Positions 14,969-23,817 of a DNA stretch of 49,806 nucleotides are shown here, piece after piece. Source of the DNA: Lachnospiraceae bacterium UBA3287 (GTDB taxonomy: Bacteria; Bacillota; Clostridia; Lachnospirales; Lachnospiraceae); NCBI GenBank assembly GCA_002362155.1, contig DETN01000197.1, forward strand, positions 622 through 50,427, given 5' to 3'. Within the stretch, counting starts at the first letter, position 1. Each line of letters opens with the position of its first letter. The position numbers and the translations under genes are program-made. The notes below the pieces were generated by a model. It was not told the DNA's origin. It searched no databases and was given only the letters and a program-made list of their open reading frames with translations.

Positions 14969-16135
14969 TCATTCCTCCCACTTCCACTCATCCTCCCACC
15001 GGATGGTCAGGCGGCCGTCTTCAAAGGCGGCCGGCAGCCAGACATAGCGGGAATCCGCCAGGTCTTCTCCCTTCCACCGGTCGCCGCCGTAGATCCAGCC
15101 TCCGTCCGGCGCCTGGAACAGGGTGGTGGACTGGGTGTCGAAGGTGACGCTGCGGCCTCTTCCTATACAGGGATTTCCGTCGTTCCTCCACCTGCCGAAG
15201 ATGGCCTCCGCCGACCAGACCCGGGCCTGGTTGGAGCCCCAGCCTGTGGTGGAGGATGTCATCAGATAGTAGCGGCCTTCTGCTTTGCACAGGACCGGCG
15301 CTTCCCGCATGGCGCCGGGGAAGATGCGGATATAGTCCACCCCGTATTCGGACCCGGACAGGCCGGTGTAGTCCTCGTTCAGACGGGAGATATAGATGGT
15401 CTTGTTGTTCTCGCTGGTGTAGACGATATAGCCTGTGCCGTCCTCATCGGCGAACAGGTTCATATCCCTTGCTTCGCCTTTCGAAGAGGGATAGCAGTCG
15501 ATCTGGCCACCTGGGCACTCTGACAGGCGGAAACGTCCCTCAAAACGGAAGGGACCGAAGGGGGAGTCGGAAACGGCCAGCCCCGCCATGCCTATGTCGT
15601 AATAGTAGCTGTTCTTTTCCGTGGGGCCGTCATTGTGGAACCAGATCACATACCGGCCGGAGGCGGCGTTATAGAGCATCTTTGGCCGCTCGATCACCAT
15701 ATGCGTGCCGATACAGTCATAGATATGCTGCTTTTCCTCAGCCGTACAGTCTCCGTAGAGCTTAGAGAAATAGGGATCGCTGTCGATCTGGTCCAGGGAA
15801 TCCAGGGGACGCAGGACATCCCCCCGGCAGGTCCAGTGGTAGAGGTCTTCGGAAGTATAGACCGCCACCGGGTTGCCGGTATGGCCGCCTGTCTTGTTCT
15901 CTCCCACCCAGACGTACATACATGTCTGTCCTCCTTTGCCGTCCGGAACGGGCATGTACTGCACCTGACCTCCGTGGGCCTGGATGGGCTCTCCCTCTGT
16001 GTCATTCCAGACAGCTCCGGGCAGGAAGCTCCCCTCCGCAGTCCTGCTGTCATTGATATGAAGGGCGCTGCCGCCCTGAAGTATGAGAAGGAGGGAAATA
16101 ACCGCCGAAACAATACGGTGAAGCCATGGATTCAT
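14969..16135 (-). CDS. Exported glycoside hydrolase family 43 enzyme
   Basis: A 388-residue five-bladed beta-propeller hydrolase of GH43 type. The N-terminus MNPWLHRIVSAVISLLLILQ is a signal peptide or anchor. Recognisable stretches are GGQVQYMPVPDG, RPKMLYNAASGRYVIWFH, ARDMNLFADEDGTGYIVY and APVLCKAEGRYYLMTSSTTGW. The position normally holding the catalytic-base aspartate reads IQAHGGQ, as in the GH43 galactanase-like subfamily (GH43_24 group), so a beta-1,3-galactan or arabinogalactan substrate is more likely than xylan. The start overlaps the preceding stop as ATGA (16132-16135), showing translational coupling. An open frame reaching 16159 is ignored for that reason. Confidence 0.82.
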   Translation of the reverse strand: MNPWLHRIVSAVISLLLILQGGSALHINDSRTAEGSFLPGAVWNDTEGEPIQAHGGQVQYMPVPDGKGGQTCMYVWVGENKTGGHTGNPVAVYTSEDLYHWTCRGDVLRPLDSLDQIDSDPYFSKLYGDCTAEEKQHIYDCIGTHMVIERPKMLYNAASGRYVIWFHNDGPTEKNSYYYDIGMAGLAVSDSPFGPFRFEGRFRLSECPGGQIDCYPSSKGEARDMNLFADEDGTGYIVYTSENNKTIYISRLNEDYTGLSGSEYGVDYIRIFPGAMREAPVLCKAEGRYYLMTSSTTGWGSNQARVWSAEAIFGRWRNDGNPCIGRGRSVTFDTQSTTLFQAPDGGWIYGGDRWKGEDLADSRYVWLPAAFEDGRLTIRWEDEWKWEE

Positions 16136-16665
16136 ACCGGTCCACCTCCCGGAAAGCACATGGGCGAGAGCAGAAAGGCGCTGCAGAGCGCCAGTCCGGC
16201 CAGCGTGACCTGGCTCTGGGTCTCTTCCTTATAGCGGGCCAGAAAACAGAGCATGGCTCCAAAGCCGGCCGGCAGAAGGGCCGTGCTGAAAAACCCGCAG
16301 AAGACAGTAAAGAGGCCCGCTCCAAAGAGCACAGGCCGCAGGAGCCGCTCCGTGAAGGGTTCCCGGCTTTTCCACTGAAGGGCGCCGCAGACAAGGGCTC
16401 CGAGAAGGGCGGCCTTAAGGCAGAGACTTAAGTGATCGTCTCCGGCAGCATAGATATAGGTCCCCGCGGCAAGAAAAAGCGAGCCAAGCAGAGCGGCCGT
16501 CCGCCCAAAGGCATTCCTAAAGAGCAGCAGGGCCGCCTGGGCCGTAATAAAAATGGCGGCAAAGCTTTCCGAAAAACCGGGGCTGAAGCTGACGCCGGTC
16601 CAGGAAACGATCAGCACAGCCGCATACAAAAGCGGCAGGAAACATTTTTTCAGATAATTCATCAT
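16132..16665 (-). CDS. Small polytopic membrane protein of the GH43 operon
   Basis: A 177-residue protein with about five to six hydrophobic segments and almost no soluble loops. I recognise no family. It lies between the membrane-anchored esterase and GH43, and its TGA overlaps the GH43 ATG, so it is certainly part of that operon. A role in anchoring or export of the enzymes is only a guess. Two adjacent ATG codons open the frame; either may be used. Confidence 0.65.
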   Translation of the reverse strand: MMNYLKKCFLPLLYAAVLIVSWTGVSFSPGFSESFAAIFITAQAALLLFRNAFGRTAALLGSLFLAAGTYIYAAGDDHLSLCLKAALLGALVCGALQWKSREPFTERLLRPVLFGAGLFTVFCGFFSTALLPAGFGAMLCFLARYKEETQSQVTLAGLALCSAFLLSPMCFPGGGPV

Positions 16666-16695
16666 TCAGAAATTCTTTCAGAAAACAGCCCTGTC

Positions 16696-17988
16696 TTAAG
16701 CATCCGGGAAGATTTTCTGCAGGAAGTTGTACAGAGACAGATGCCAGTGCCCGATGGAATGATAGCGCATGGGGAAGATGTCGAAGCTGGTGTTGACGCC
16801 TTCCTTCAGGCGGGGCACGTTCTCGCAGAGCATGCGGTAGCCGGGGGCCATATAGGGCGTTGCGAAATCAAAGTTGCCGGTGGTGGCGTAGACATAATGA
16901 ATGGAAAGGTCCTTTTCATTCTCCGACTGGATAGTCTCCAGGATATGTTCCTGCGTCGTCCGGAAGGAACTGAACAGGCCGTACCAGGAAAAGTAGTCCA
17001 GACTGCCGCAGAGGACGGAATTGGCCGTGGTAACGGCGCCGCGGGAAAGGCCGGCAAAGGCCCGGTGGTCCCGGGATGCGGCAAAGCCCGCATCGTCAGG
17101 GGTCCTGGCCCAGGTGGAATACTTTGACTCCGCAGCGGGCATCAGATCGTTCCGCAGTTCCTCCCGGAAGGAGAAGGTCAGGGCATCCAGGCCGTCCATG
17201 CAGTCGTCCTCCACATAGAAGGTGGGGGTCACCACGATCAGGGGCTCGATTTCCCCCAGGGCGATCATGTTATCCAGCATGGTCTTGTTATAGGCGTGGG
17301 TCTGCAGCCAGTAATTCTCGTCGTCTCCCGTACCGTGCATGAGATAGAGGATGTTGTAGTTTTTGTCAGGATCATAGCCGTAAGGCAGATAGACCAGGGC
17401 ACGCTTTTCCACGCTGCGTCCGTCCGTGGCATAGGCTTTCGTCTCATAGACCAGCTCCTCCAGGGTCCCGGCCTCCTCTGCCTCTCCGGTATCGAACCTG
17501 GCGGGAACCGCCCACAGGGCGCGCTTTGCATGGCCGTCCCAGGCCCTGTCCCGGTCCACATTGATCTTCCAGACAGTACCGGTCCCGGCCAGAATGAGCA
17601 GCATCAGGGCCAGCGGGACCCAGGGGATCCCTGCCGGCTTCACTTTCTTCAGGATCATCCAGCCTGTTCCCAGAAGGGCCCATACCCCGCCGAACACGCC
17701 CTGAATGACAAAGAAGGAAGCAAAGCGCGTGGTCTCTCCGTAATTCAGAAAGCTGTTCAGGACCAAACCGCCCGCTGCCACGGCAAACAGCAGGAAAGGC
17801 ATCCTCCCCTGCCACGCGGCCCATGCCGCCAGAAGGATCAGAGCCTCCAGCAGCAGGGCCGTAAGGGCCATGACGGCTATGGAAAGGCTGAGATATTTCC
17901 ATACCTGTACGGCGCCCATCAGACACAGGACAAGAAATACTGCCAGTCCGATCCTGTCAAAATTAAGTAAATTCTTCTTCTCTTTCAT
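16696..17988 (-). CDS. Membrane-anchored esterase, CE1/esterase-D-like
   Basis: A 430-residue protein. The first 140 residues contain about four membrane helices; from about residue 160 an alpha/beta-hydrolase domain follows. It shows the oxyanion-side YLPYGYDPDKNYNILYLMHG motif region, the nucleophile elbow GLSRG (near residue 315) and a late histidine in RYHSIGHWH. These are features of the CE1 group (feruloyl and acetyl-xylan esterases, esterase D). It probably deacylates plant polysaccharide side chains at the outer face. It starts just after the terminator that ends the GH3 unit and is followed 30 bp later by the 177-residue membrane protein. Confidence 0.78.
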   Translation of the reverse strand: MKEKKNLLNFDRIGLAVFLVLCLMGAVQVWKYLSLSIAVMALTALLLEALILLAAWAAWQGRMPFLLFAVAAGGLVLNSFLNYGETTRFASFFVIQGVFGGVWALLGTGWMILKKVKPAGIPWVPLALMLLILAGTGTVWKINVDRDRAWDGHAKRALWAVPARFDTGEAEEAGTLEELVYETKAYATDGRSVEKRALVYLPYGYDPDKNYNILYLMHGTGDDENYWLQTHAYNKTMLDNMIALGEIEPLIVVTPTFYVEDDCMDGLDALTFSFREELRNDLMPAAESKYSTWARTPDDAGFAASRDHRAFAGLSRGAVTTANSVLCGSLDYFSWYGLFSSFRTTQEHILETIQSENEKDLSIHYVYATTGNFDFATPYMAPGYRMLCENVPRLKEGVNTSFDIFPMRYHSIGHWHLSLYNFLQKIFPDA

Positions 17989-18004
17989 CTGACAAACCTC
18001 AATG

Positions 18005-18039
18005 AAAAAAAGCGGCAGCGGCTAAACGCCGCCGCCGCT
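18005..18039 (-). terminator. Intrinsic terminator after the GH3 unit
   Basis: On the minus strand an AGCGGCGGCGGC / GCCGCTGCCGCT stem of about 12 bp with one mismatch and a five-base loop is followed by seven T residues. It ends the GH3 - 131-aa unit. The esterase gene begins only 17 bp beyond the T-run, so it relies on readthrough or on a promoter I cannot place. Confidence 0.82.
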
Positions 18040-18059
18040 TCTACGGTAACAGTTTAAGA

Positions 18060-18455
18060 TTATTCTCCTGTGACGCCCGCAAAGGAAGCCACGACGGAGA
18101 TCAGCCAGGCGATGCCGGCTGCCACGGCATAGGTGATGAATCCCGACAGGTTGGTCTGGGGATTCAGTCCGGCAAATACCAGACCCATTTCATTCACCAT
18201 AGGAGCGATGGAAATGCCCAGAGCTGCCATAAGAAGAATGGCGTGGGCCGCAAGGACCAGGTTCGGGATCTCCTTCCCCATTGTACGCGCCAGGATCAGT
18301 GCAAGAGCGCCGGCTGCTGCCGCAGCGATCAGGAAAATATAAGTCCTGGAATCCTTCATCAATGCGGATTTATACAGGAAAGCGCACACGGCGGAAAGGA
18401 CCGTCGAGGCTGCAGCAAGGACAAAGCCGAGCGTGATCTTTTTATTGTTATTCAT
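18060..18455 (-). CDS. Small four-helix membrane protein downstream of GH3
   Basis: A 131-residue protein with four hydrophobic segments (about residues 8-28, 38-58, 65-88 and 108-128) and a short charged N-terminus MNNNKK. I recognise no named family. It starts 17 bp after the GH3 stop and shares its terminator, so it is cotranscribed with the beta-glucosidase. The second GH block in this window also pairs an enzyme with a small membrane protein. Confidence 0.7.
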   Translation of the reverse strand: MNNNKKITLGFVLAAASTVLSAVCAFLYKSALMKDSRTYIFLIAAAAAGALALILARTMGKEIPNLVLAAHAILLMAALGISIAPMVNEMGLVFAGLNPQTNLSGFITYAVAAGIAWLISVVASFAGVTGE

Positions 18456-18472
18456 TGTTCAGCCTCCTTTAC

Positions 18473-21400
18473 TTACTGTTCTTTTTTGCGCAGCGCAGAA
18501 GACAGATACCAGGCAAATGCCAGGAGTGCCAGAATGCCGGAGCCCCAGTTGATGCCGGTCAGAGTCTTCTCCCACCAGGGGTGCACACGGACAACGCGTG
18601 TATCGGTGGTGACGCCGTTCATGGTATTGGAATTGGCGAAGGTGTAGAGATCATACTTCAGCATCTTCTTCAGCTCCTGCTGGAAGGCAGTATCCTTTTC
18701 AATGAGCTTCATGTTGTCTGCCGAATTGGGATCACCGATGATGGAGGAATCGTAGGCATTCTCTGTCAGGCAGCCGCCGCCTCCCGCAAGGGTGACATCG
18801 CGCCAGTTCATATATTCGGCGCCGTTGATCATATCGGTGACCACATAGCCTGTGTAGCCCCATTCGTCGCGGAGGATGTTGGTCAGAAGGCCGCGGTGCG
18901 CGCCGGCATAGACACAGCCGAGGCGGTTGAATGCGGTCATGACGCCCTGGGCATAGTTGCCTTCCAGGCATCCCTGGAATCCTCTCAGTTCCATCTCACG
19001 GGCACCCTGTTCGGAAACGAAGGTGGCGGTACCGGACCGGTTGGCTTCCTGATGGTTGAGAGCGAAGTGCTTGGGCTCCATCATCAGGCCCTTGGACTTG
19101 CCGCCCTTGCAGGCTGCCACGCCCAGGATGTTGGTCAGCATGGAATCTTCGGAATAGTACTCGTGGTTTCTGGAACAGTAGGTGGCGCGGTGGTTGTTCA
19201 GGCCGGGTCCGAAGATGGAGCAGGCATTGGACCACAGGGAGTCTTCACCGAAGAGCTCGCCCTCGCGCTCTACCAGGTCCACATTGAAGGTGGCAGCAAC
19301 CACCGGCTCGGTGGGCATGGTGGGCATCTGCCAGTTTGCGTATTCGCTGTCGGGGCCGACATAGGTAGGCTCGCCGGACTCGGACGCTGTCCAGTTGGCG
19401 GTGTAGCCGGGCACCTGGTCGGATACGAAGCCCACAGGGCCGTCGTATGCGGTGACCATATGCAGGCCGATGGAGTTGAGGGGTTCAAAGTTTCCGCCGG
19501 CGCCCTTCATAAAGGCGACCGCTTCCTCAAGTGTAACATTCTCGATAAGGGTATCCCACATGGGATCGTCGAATGCGACGGTGCCCTGATAGTTGCCGCT
19601 CTCATCCAGCAGCACCATATCGATCAGGCGCATGCCGTTGCCGGCATCCCAGGTCTCGCCGTCGCCGTTCTCGGTCAGCTCATAGACCTGGTTCTTCAGG
19701 TTCTTCAACATTTCTTCGCTGGGAGAGATGCCCCATACGGGATCCCAGCCCTTGCTCCAGTCGCTGCGGGTGATGAATTCTACGCCGCGCTCAGGAAGGA
19801 GCTTGCGGATATCGCCGTCCTGCAGCTGGTTCTGCACGCCTGCGGAATAGGTCTCGATATCCTTTTCGCCGACAGCGACCACCTTGGCGTTCTCGGCATT
19901 GATCACTTCGTCTTCGTTGATCTTTACAAGCTTCTCGTCGCTGCCCAGCTTGGCGGCCAGAACATTGTTCAGAGCCTCGTGGGCGCCGTTGCCGATGGAG
20001 AAGTAGTAGTCGCCGGCATCCAGGATCCAGGCGCCCTGGGTTCCGTCTGCCTTGACTGCTGTCTCATCATAGGAAGCCACGTACTTGGCGTCGAAGTCCA
20101 CCGTCACGGTCTCGCTGGCGCCGGCTTCCAGAGTGGAAGTCTTTGCAAAGCCTACCAGCTGGATGGCAGCCTTTTCCACGCCGCCCTGGATATAGGGAGC
20201 CTGGGCATAGAGCTGTACCACGCTCTTGCCGGGAACGGAACCTGTGTTGGTTACGGTCACGACAGCCTTGCTCTGGCCGCCGATGTTGAATTCAACGCTG
20301 TCAAGCTTCTGTTCGAAGCTGGTGTAGGACATGCCGTAGCCGAAAGGATAGGTCACTTCGGAAGCATAATCCCAACTGCCGTTCGATGCAAATACGCCTG
20401 CTGCGCCGTCCGCATTGCCCTGTCCGAGGACAGCGTCCTCGTAGCGGGTCTCGTAGTACTTGTAGCCGACGTAGATGCCCTCGGTCTCGATGATGTACCA
20501 GTTGCCCTTGTCGTTGCCGGGATCGATCGTGCCGTCGGGAACATCAAAGAAGAAGAGGCCGAAATTCTGCATGGCCGGAGCCGAAATGGAGCTGGCCGCA
20601 TAGGTATCGGAGATATGGCCGGAAGGGTTCACGGCGCCGGTCAGCACATCCGCAACGCCTCTGAATCCGTAGGCGCCGGGAAGGCCGGCCCACACGATGG
20701 CGGAGATGGCGGGATCATTCTTGAGTTCGCCGATCTCCATGGTAACATCGGAGTTCAGGACGACGATGACCTTGCCGTTGGAGTTGGCCTTGGCCAGCTC
20801 GATCATGGCCTTCTCATTGTCGGACAGAGCCATGGGACGCTCGAAATTGTCGCCGTTGGGATCCTTCATGGTGGAGACAGCGTAGTCAGAAGCCTCCGAG
20901 CTGTCACGGGAAAGGAATACCACTGCAGCGGTATCCTTTGCGGCGTCCAGTACTTCCTGTGTGTAGAAGCTTGCGGGCGGCTCGCCGATCATGTAGCTGT
21001 CAGCCGTCTCAAACATGGGCCAGAACACGGGGATCAGGGAATGGCCGGGAACCTCCTGTCCGAAGAATGCTGCCTTGCGGCGGTAGGCATCCGCAGCAGA
21101 GCTATTGTAGAGATTCAGTAGCTCTTCGTTCAGAGAAACGCCGTTCTCCTTCAGGGCGTCGATAAGGGTGACGGTGGTCTGCCCTGCCTCATAGTTGACA
21201 GAGGTGGTGGAACCGATCAGGCCGCCGAAGGTGGGAGCCAGTGCGTTGAGGCCCCAGATGGTGACCTTCTCGCTGGCGGGATCCAGGGGAAGAGCGCCGT
21301 TGTTCTTGAACAGCACCGTGCCCTCCTGGGAGATCTCGCGGGCCAGAGCTTCCTTGGCGTCGATGACGTCCTTTACGCTCTGGAATTCGGACTCGAAGTA

Positions 21401-21577
21401 GATGCCGTCGCTGGTGCTCTCACCGGTCTTGACGGTCTCAAAGCTGGTAGTCCCCAGGAACGTGTTGATCTTTCCTGCCCAGGTCTGCGCGATGCTTGAG
21501 GCAAACAGCGACAGTACGCACACCGACGCCAGAATGACCGAAAGACCGCGCTTCAAACCAATTTTCTTGTCTTTCAT
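18473..21577 (-). CDS. GH3 beta-glucosidase-type enzyme with reversed domains and two membrane anchors
   Basis: A 1034-residue glycoside hydrolase of family 3. After a signal/anchor (about residues 8-30) comes the alpha/beta sandwich domain that is usually C-terminal, with the acid/base-region motif SRDSSEASDY. A fibronectin-III-like domain follows (about 400-480). The TIM-barrel domain comes last (about 590-960), with KHFALNHQE and the nucleophile aspartate in YVVTDM. This reversed order is known in some rumen and gut GH3 enzymes. A C-terminal helix (about 1008-1028) followed by RKKEQ gives a second anchor, so the enzyme is held outside the membrane at both ends. Start chosen at 21577, the second ATG, because AAGGAGG lies five bases before it. 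Confidence 0.88.
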   Translation of the reverse strand: MKDKKIGLKRGLSVILASVCVLSLFASSIAQTWAGKINTFLGTTSFETVKTGESTSDGIYFESEFQSVKDVIDAKEALAREISQEGTVLFKNNGALPLDPASEKVTIWGLNALAPTFGGLIGSTTSVNYEAGQTTVTLIDALKENGVSLNEELLNLYNSSAADAYRRKAAFFGQEVPGHSLIPVFWPMFETADSYMIGEPPASFYTQEVLDAAKDTAAVVFLSRDSSEASDYAVSTMKDPNGDNFERPMALSDNEKAMIELAKANSNGKVIVVLNSDVTMEIGELKNDPAISAIVWAGLPGAYGFRGVADVLTGAVNPSGHISDTYAASSISAPAMQNFGLFFFDVPDGTIDPGNDKGNWYIIETEGIYVGYKYYETRYEDAVLGQGNADGAAGVFASNGSWDYASEVTYPFGYGMSYTSFEQKLDSVEFNIGGQSKAVVTVTNTGSVPGKSVVQLYAQAPYIQGGVEKAAIQLVGFAKTSTLEAGASETVTVDFDAKYVASYDETAVKADGTQGAWILDAGDYYFSIGNGAHEALNNVLAAKLGSDEKLVKINEDEVINAENAKVVAVGEKDIETYSAGVQNQLQDGDIRKLLPERGVEFITRSDWSKGWDPVWGISPSEEMLKNLKNQVYELTENGDGETWDAGNGMRLIDMVLLDESGNYQGTVAFDDPMWDTLIENVTLEEAVAFMKGAGGNFEPLNSIGLHMVTAYDGPVGFVSDQVPGYTANWTASESGEPTYVGPDSEYANWQMPTMPTEPVVAATFNVDLVEREGELFGEDSLWSNACSIFGPGLNNHRATYCSRNHEYYSEDSMLTNILGVAACKGGKSKGLMMEPKHFALNHQEANRSGTATFVSEQGAREMELRGFQGCLEGNYAQGVMTAFNRLGCVYAGAHRGLLTNILRDEWGYTGYVVTDMINGAEYMNWRDVTLAGGGGCLTENAYDSSIIGDPNSADNMKLIEKDTAFQQELKKMLKYDLYTFANSNTMNGVTTDTRVVRVHPWWEKTLTGINWGSGILALLAFAWYLSSALRKKEQ

Positions 21578-21645
21578 ATAATCCTCCTTCATATTGTATT
21601 TTGCGTTAAGGCGCCCCTCGCGCCAGTATCGCCATTTCTATTTTA

Positions 21646-21682
21646 ACAGGATTTTCCTGTCAGCTGTGAATGATTTACAGCT
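21646..21682. repeat. Two inverted repeats in the GH3 promoter region
   Basis: ACAGGA-TTT-TCCTGT (21646-21660) and AGCTGT-GAATGATTT-ACAGCT (21662-21682) are back-to-back perfect 6-bp inverted repeats, 70-105 bp upstream of the GH3 start. They are operator candidates for a regulator not identified in this window. Confidence 0.45.
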
Positions 21683-21979
21683 TAATTGCAACTGTTTTCT
21701 TAATCACCCTCTTGTTCTGCAGGCCGGGCCGGCATGGACGAAGGCGTATACAGCGCGTCCCCTTCCCCCGGGCGGGCAGAAAAGCATCTCCTTTTATCCT
21801 GCTGTCAAAAATCCGCTGTACAGATTATCTCATATCAGAAGACGGATGACCGGTCCCTGTCGTGAAATGCACGAAAAGGAACGTGAACTTTGCAGAAGAA
21901 AAATCCCGGGCCGCTGCAGCCGCAGCCGGTATAAAAAGGCGCCTCTCGTCCTCCGGTTTCATTCTGAGGGCTGCACCAG

Positions 21980-22016
21980 AAAACGGCTGCCGGACCACTC
22001 ATTGGTCCGGCAGCCG
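21980..22016 (-). terminator. Strong hairpin terminator after nadE
   Basis: CGGCTGCCGGACCA (21984-21997) pairs perfectly over 14 bp with TGGTCCGGCAGCCG (22003-22016). On the minus strand it is followed by TTTTCT. It lies about 145 bp beyond the nadE stop codon. The T-run is short, so it may also act simply as a 3'-end stabilising hairpin. Confidence 0.65.
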
Positions 22017-22161
22017 CTCCTTAGGCGGGAAGCGCACGGATCGGCCCGTGCTTTCCCAAATGATATTTCCTGTATTTTATTTTATTGCCGCCGGCCGCAC
22101 CGGCGCATCCGGCACTGCCTCATCCGGGGCAGCGGCCGCATCGGTATCCGGCATCGTCCCC

Positions 22162-22953
22162 TCAGGCAAACTCTCTCTTTTCCCTGTCCTGTTCGGGCAT
22201 ATAGCGGGGCATGAGGCGGAGCTTGTGGAGATTGAGAGCGTGGAGGCGGTCGATCCTCTTTTTATGCTCTTCGTTCTCACATTCTCCTGTCAAAATATAG
22301 TGGTCCAGTTCCGCGTAGGTAAAGCCCAGCTTGTCTTCGTCCGACATGCCTGAGAGGCCGTCGGAGGGAGTCTTTTTCACCAGCTGTTCGGGAAGGCCCA
22401 AAGTCGCGCCCACCTGCAGGACCTCATGGACCATAAGGGCGGAAATGGGAGAAAAGTCTCCTGCGGCGTCCCCGTACTTGGTGGAATAGCCCACATAGTC
22501 TTCGGACAGGTTGCAGGTATTGACAACGCGCCCGCCCTTCGGCAGCATCTGGGCCACTGCGTAGAGGGTGGACATGCGGAGCCTGGGGGCCAGATTGATC
22601 CTGGCTTCCCTGGCCATTTCGGCAGTTCCGGTGATCTTCTGCAGGTCCGTGTTGGACTCCAGCATCTGCTCCATGCCCTTAAAGCCGGCTTCGATATTCA
22701 TTTCCACATAGGGGATCCCGATGGCTTCCACCAGCATTCTGGAATCGGAGATATCCGCCTGGACTCCGTTGGGCATCAGAACGCCCAGGACCCTCTCTTT
22801 TCCCAGAGCCGCCGCGCACAGGGCCGCTGCCACGGAAGAATCCTTTCCTCCGGAGATCCCTATGACCGCGCTGCAGGAGGGGCCGTTCTCCTCAAAGTAT
22901 TTTCTGATCCATGCGATGATTTCGTCTCTTGTCTGTTCCGGGTTCTTCAGCAT
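22162..22953 (-). CDS. nadE: Ammonia-dependent NAD+ synthetase
   Basis: A 263-residue cytoplasmic enzyme that amidates nicotinic acid adenine dinucleotide with ammonia and ATP to make NAD+. The pyrophosphatase loop SGGKDSS is at residues 34-40. Further family stretches are NLAPRLRMSTLYAVAQ, TCNLSEDYVGYSTKYGDAAGDFSPI and KTPSDGL. There is no fused glutaminase domain, so it is the ammonia-dependent form. The start follows GAAGGAG. It lies downstream of the PrsW-like gene on the same strand. Confidence 0.94.
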   Translation of the reverse strand: MLKNPEQTRDEIIAWIRKYFEENGPSCSAVIGISGGKDSSVAAALCAAALGKERVLGVLMPNGVQADISDSRMLVEAIGIPYVEMNIEAGFKGMEQMLESNTDLQKITGTAEMAREARINLAPRLRMSTLYAVAQMLPKGGRVVNTCNLSEDYVGYSTKYGDAAGDFSPISALMVHEVLQVGATLGLPEQLVKKTPSDGLSGMSDEDKLGFTYAELDHYILTGECENEEHKKRIDRLHALNLHKLRLMPRYMPEQDREKREFA

Positions 22954-22990
22954 CCTGCGTCTCCTTCCTAAACCTGCTTCATTTTCTGTT

Positions 22991-23782
22991 TTAAGCTTTA
23001 TTATTATCAGCCGGGTCTGATTCCCTGCTCTGCAGCCCGCCGGTATCTTCCCCCGGGCCTTCCGATGTTTCCTGCCTTAAAAAAGGCTCTGTGTACAGGG
23101 CATTCCTGCGGGCTCTCAGAATAAATATAATACATACCACGGCTGTAATGAAAGCGCCTCCTGCCAGAAGAACGGAAATAATGCCGATATCCTCATTGAC
23201 AGCATTCAAGGTATCGCTGAGGCAGCAGTCATAGGCTCCGTGGAGAAGCCAGGGCAGAAGAAATCCTACTGCGGCCCAGCTCTTCTTTCCTGTCTTCCCG
23301 GCTCTTCCCATAAAATAGCCCATGATAAATCCGTAGCCGCCGTGCATGACAAGGACCCCTCTCACCAGCATGACGCCGGCACCGGCCCCGATGGCATAGG
23401 GAAGGTCCTCAAGAAGGCCGAAACCGAGACCGATCAGGGTCATGAGGCAGATCACATCCAGCCAGCTGTAGTCATACTCTTTATTTTTCATAAAACGGAA
23501 GAGGGTCAGGCATTTGACTCCTTCCTCCGCCAGGGCCAGGGTGATAAAGGTGTGAAAGACCGTTCTCAGGACCGGATCCTCTCCCAGGACCCGTCCCAGA
23601 ATGATCTCCGCCATATTCAGAAACATGGATGCAAAAACGACGGGTACGGCGCATGTGGCGCCTGCCAGCAGGGCGCCGCGGCACATCTTTCTGTATTCGC
23701 CGCTGTCTTTCTTCAGCCCTCTCATCAGGAAATAAAGTGCGAAGGACGGCAGCAGACTGATGGCAAATAATAAAAGCATCAT
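22991..23782 (-). CDS. PrsW-family intramembrane protease
   Basis: A 263-residue membrane protein with about seven to eight hydrophobic segments. The PrsW catalytic features are visible: E86-E87-x2-K90 (LAEEGVK), E125 in LLEDLPYA, H147 in VMHGGYGF and H181 in LLHGAYD, which together match the metalloprotease site. In Bacillus, PrsW performs site-1 cleavage of an anti-sigma factor; homologues have various or unknown targets, and no sigma/anti-sigma pair is visible here. The C-terminal 40 residues are polar and acidic. It lies between gntR and nadE on the same strand. Confidence 0.82.
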   Translation of the reverse strand: MMLLLFAISLLPSFALYFLMRGLKKDSGEYRKMCRGALLAGATCAVPVVFASMFLNMAEIILGRVLGEDPVLRTVFHTFITLALAEEGVKCLTLFRFMKNKEYDYSWLDVICLMTLIGLGFGLLEDLPYAIGAGAGVMLVRGVLVMHGGYGFIMGYFMGRAGKTGKKSWAAVGFLLPWLLHGAYDCCLSDTLNAVNEDIGIISVLLAGGAFITAVVCIIFILRARRNALYTEPFLRQETSEGPGEDTGGLQSRESDPADNNKA

Positions 23783-23817
23783 ATAAAGCTCCTGATCAGC
23801 ATTTAATCATCCGCTTC

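Larger units (their letters stand above)
21593..22161. other. Intergenic region upstream of GH3
   Basis: No convincing gene. It contains two perfect inverted repeats near the GH3 start and a 14-bp hairpin that probably ends nadE (separate entries). The minus strand around 21640-21720 is AT-rich and must hold the GH3 promoter, but I cannot name a confident -35/-10 pair. Confidence 0.4.

Noticed and set aside
18455..21121. 888-codon open frame on the plus strand antisense to GH3
   Set aside because: A GC-rich third-position shadow: low-complexity Gly/Val/His composition, no ribosome binding site, and the opposite strand is a complete GH3 enzyme.
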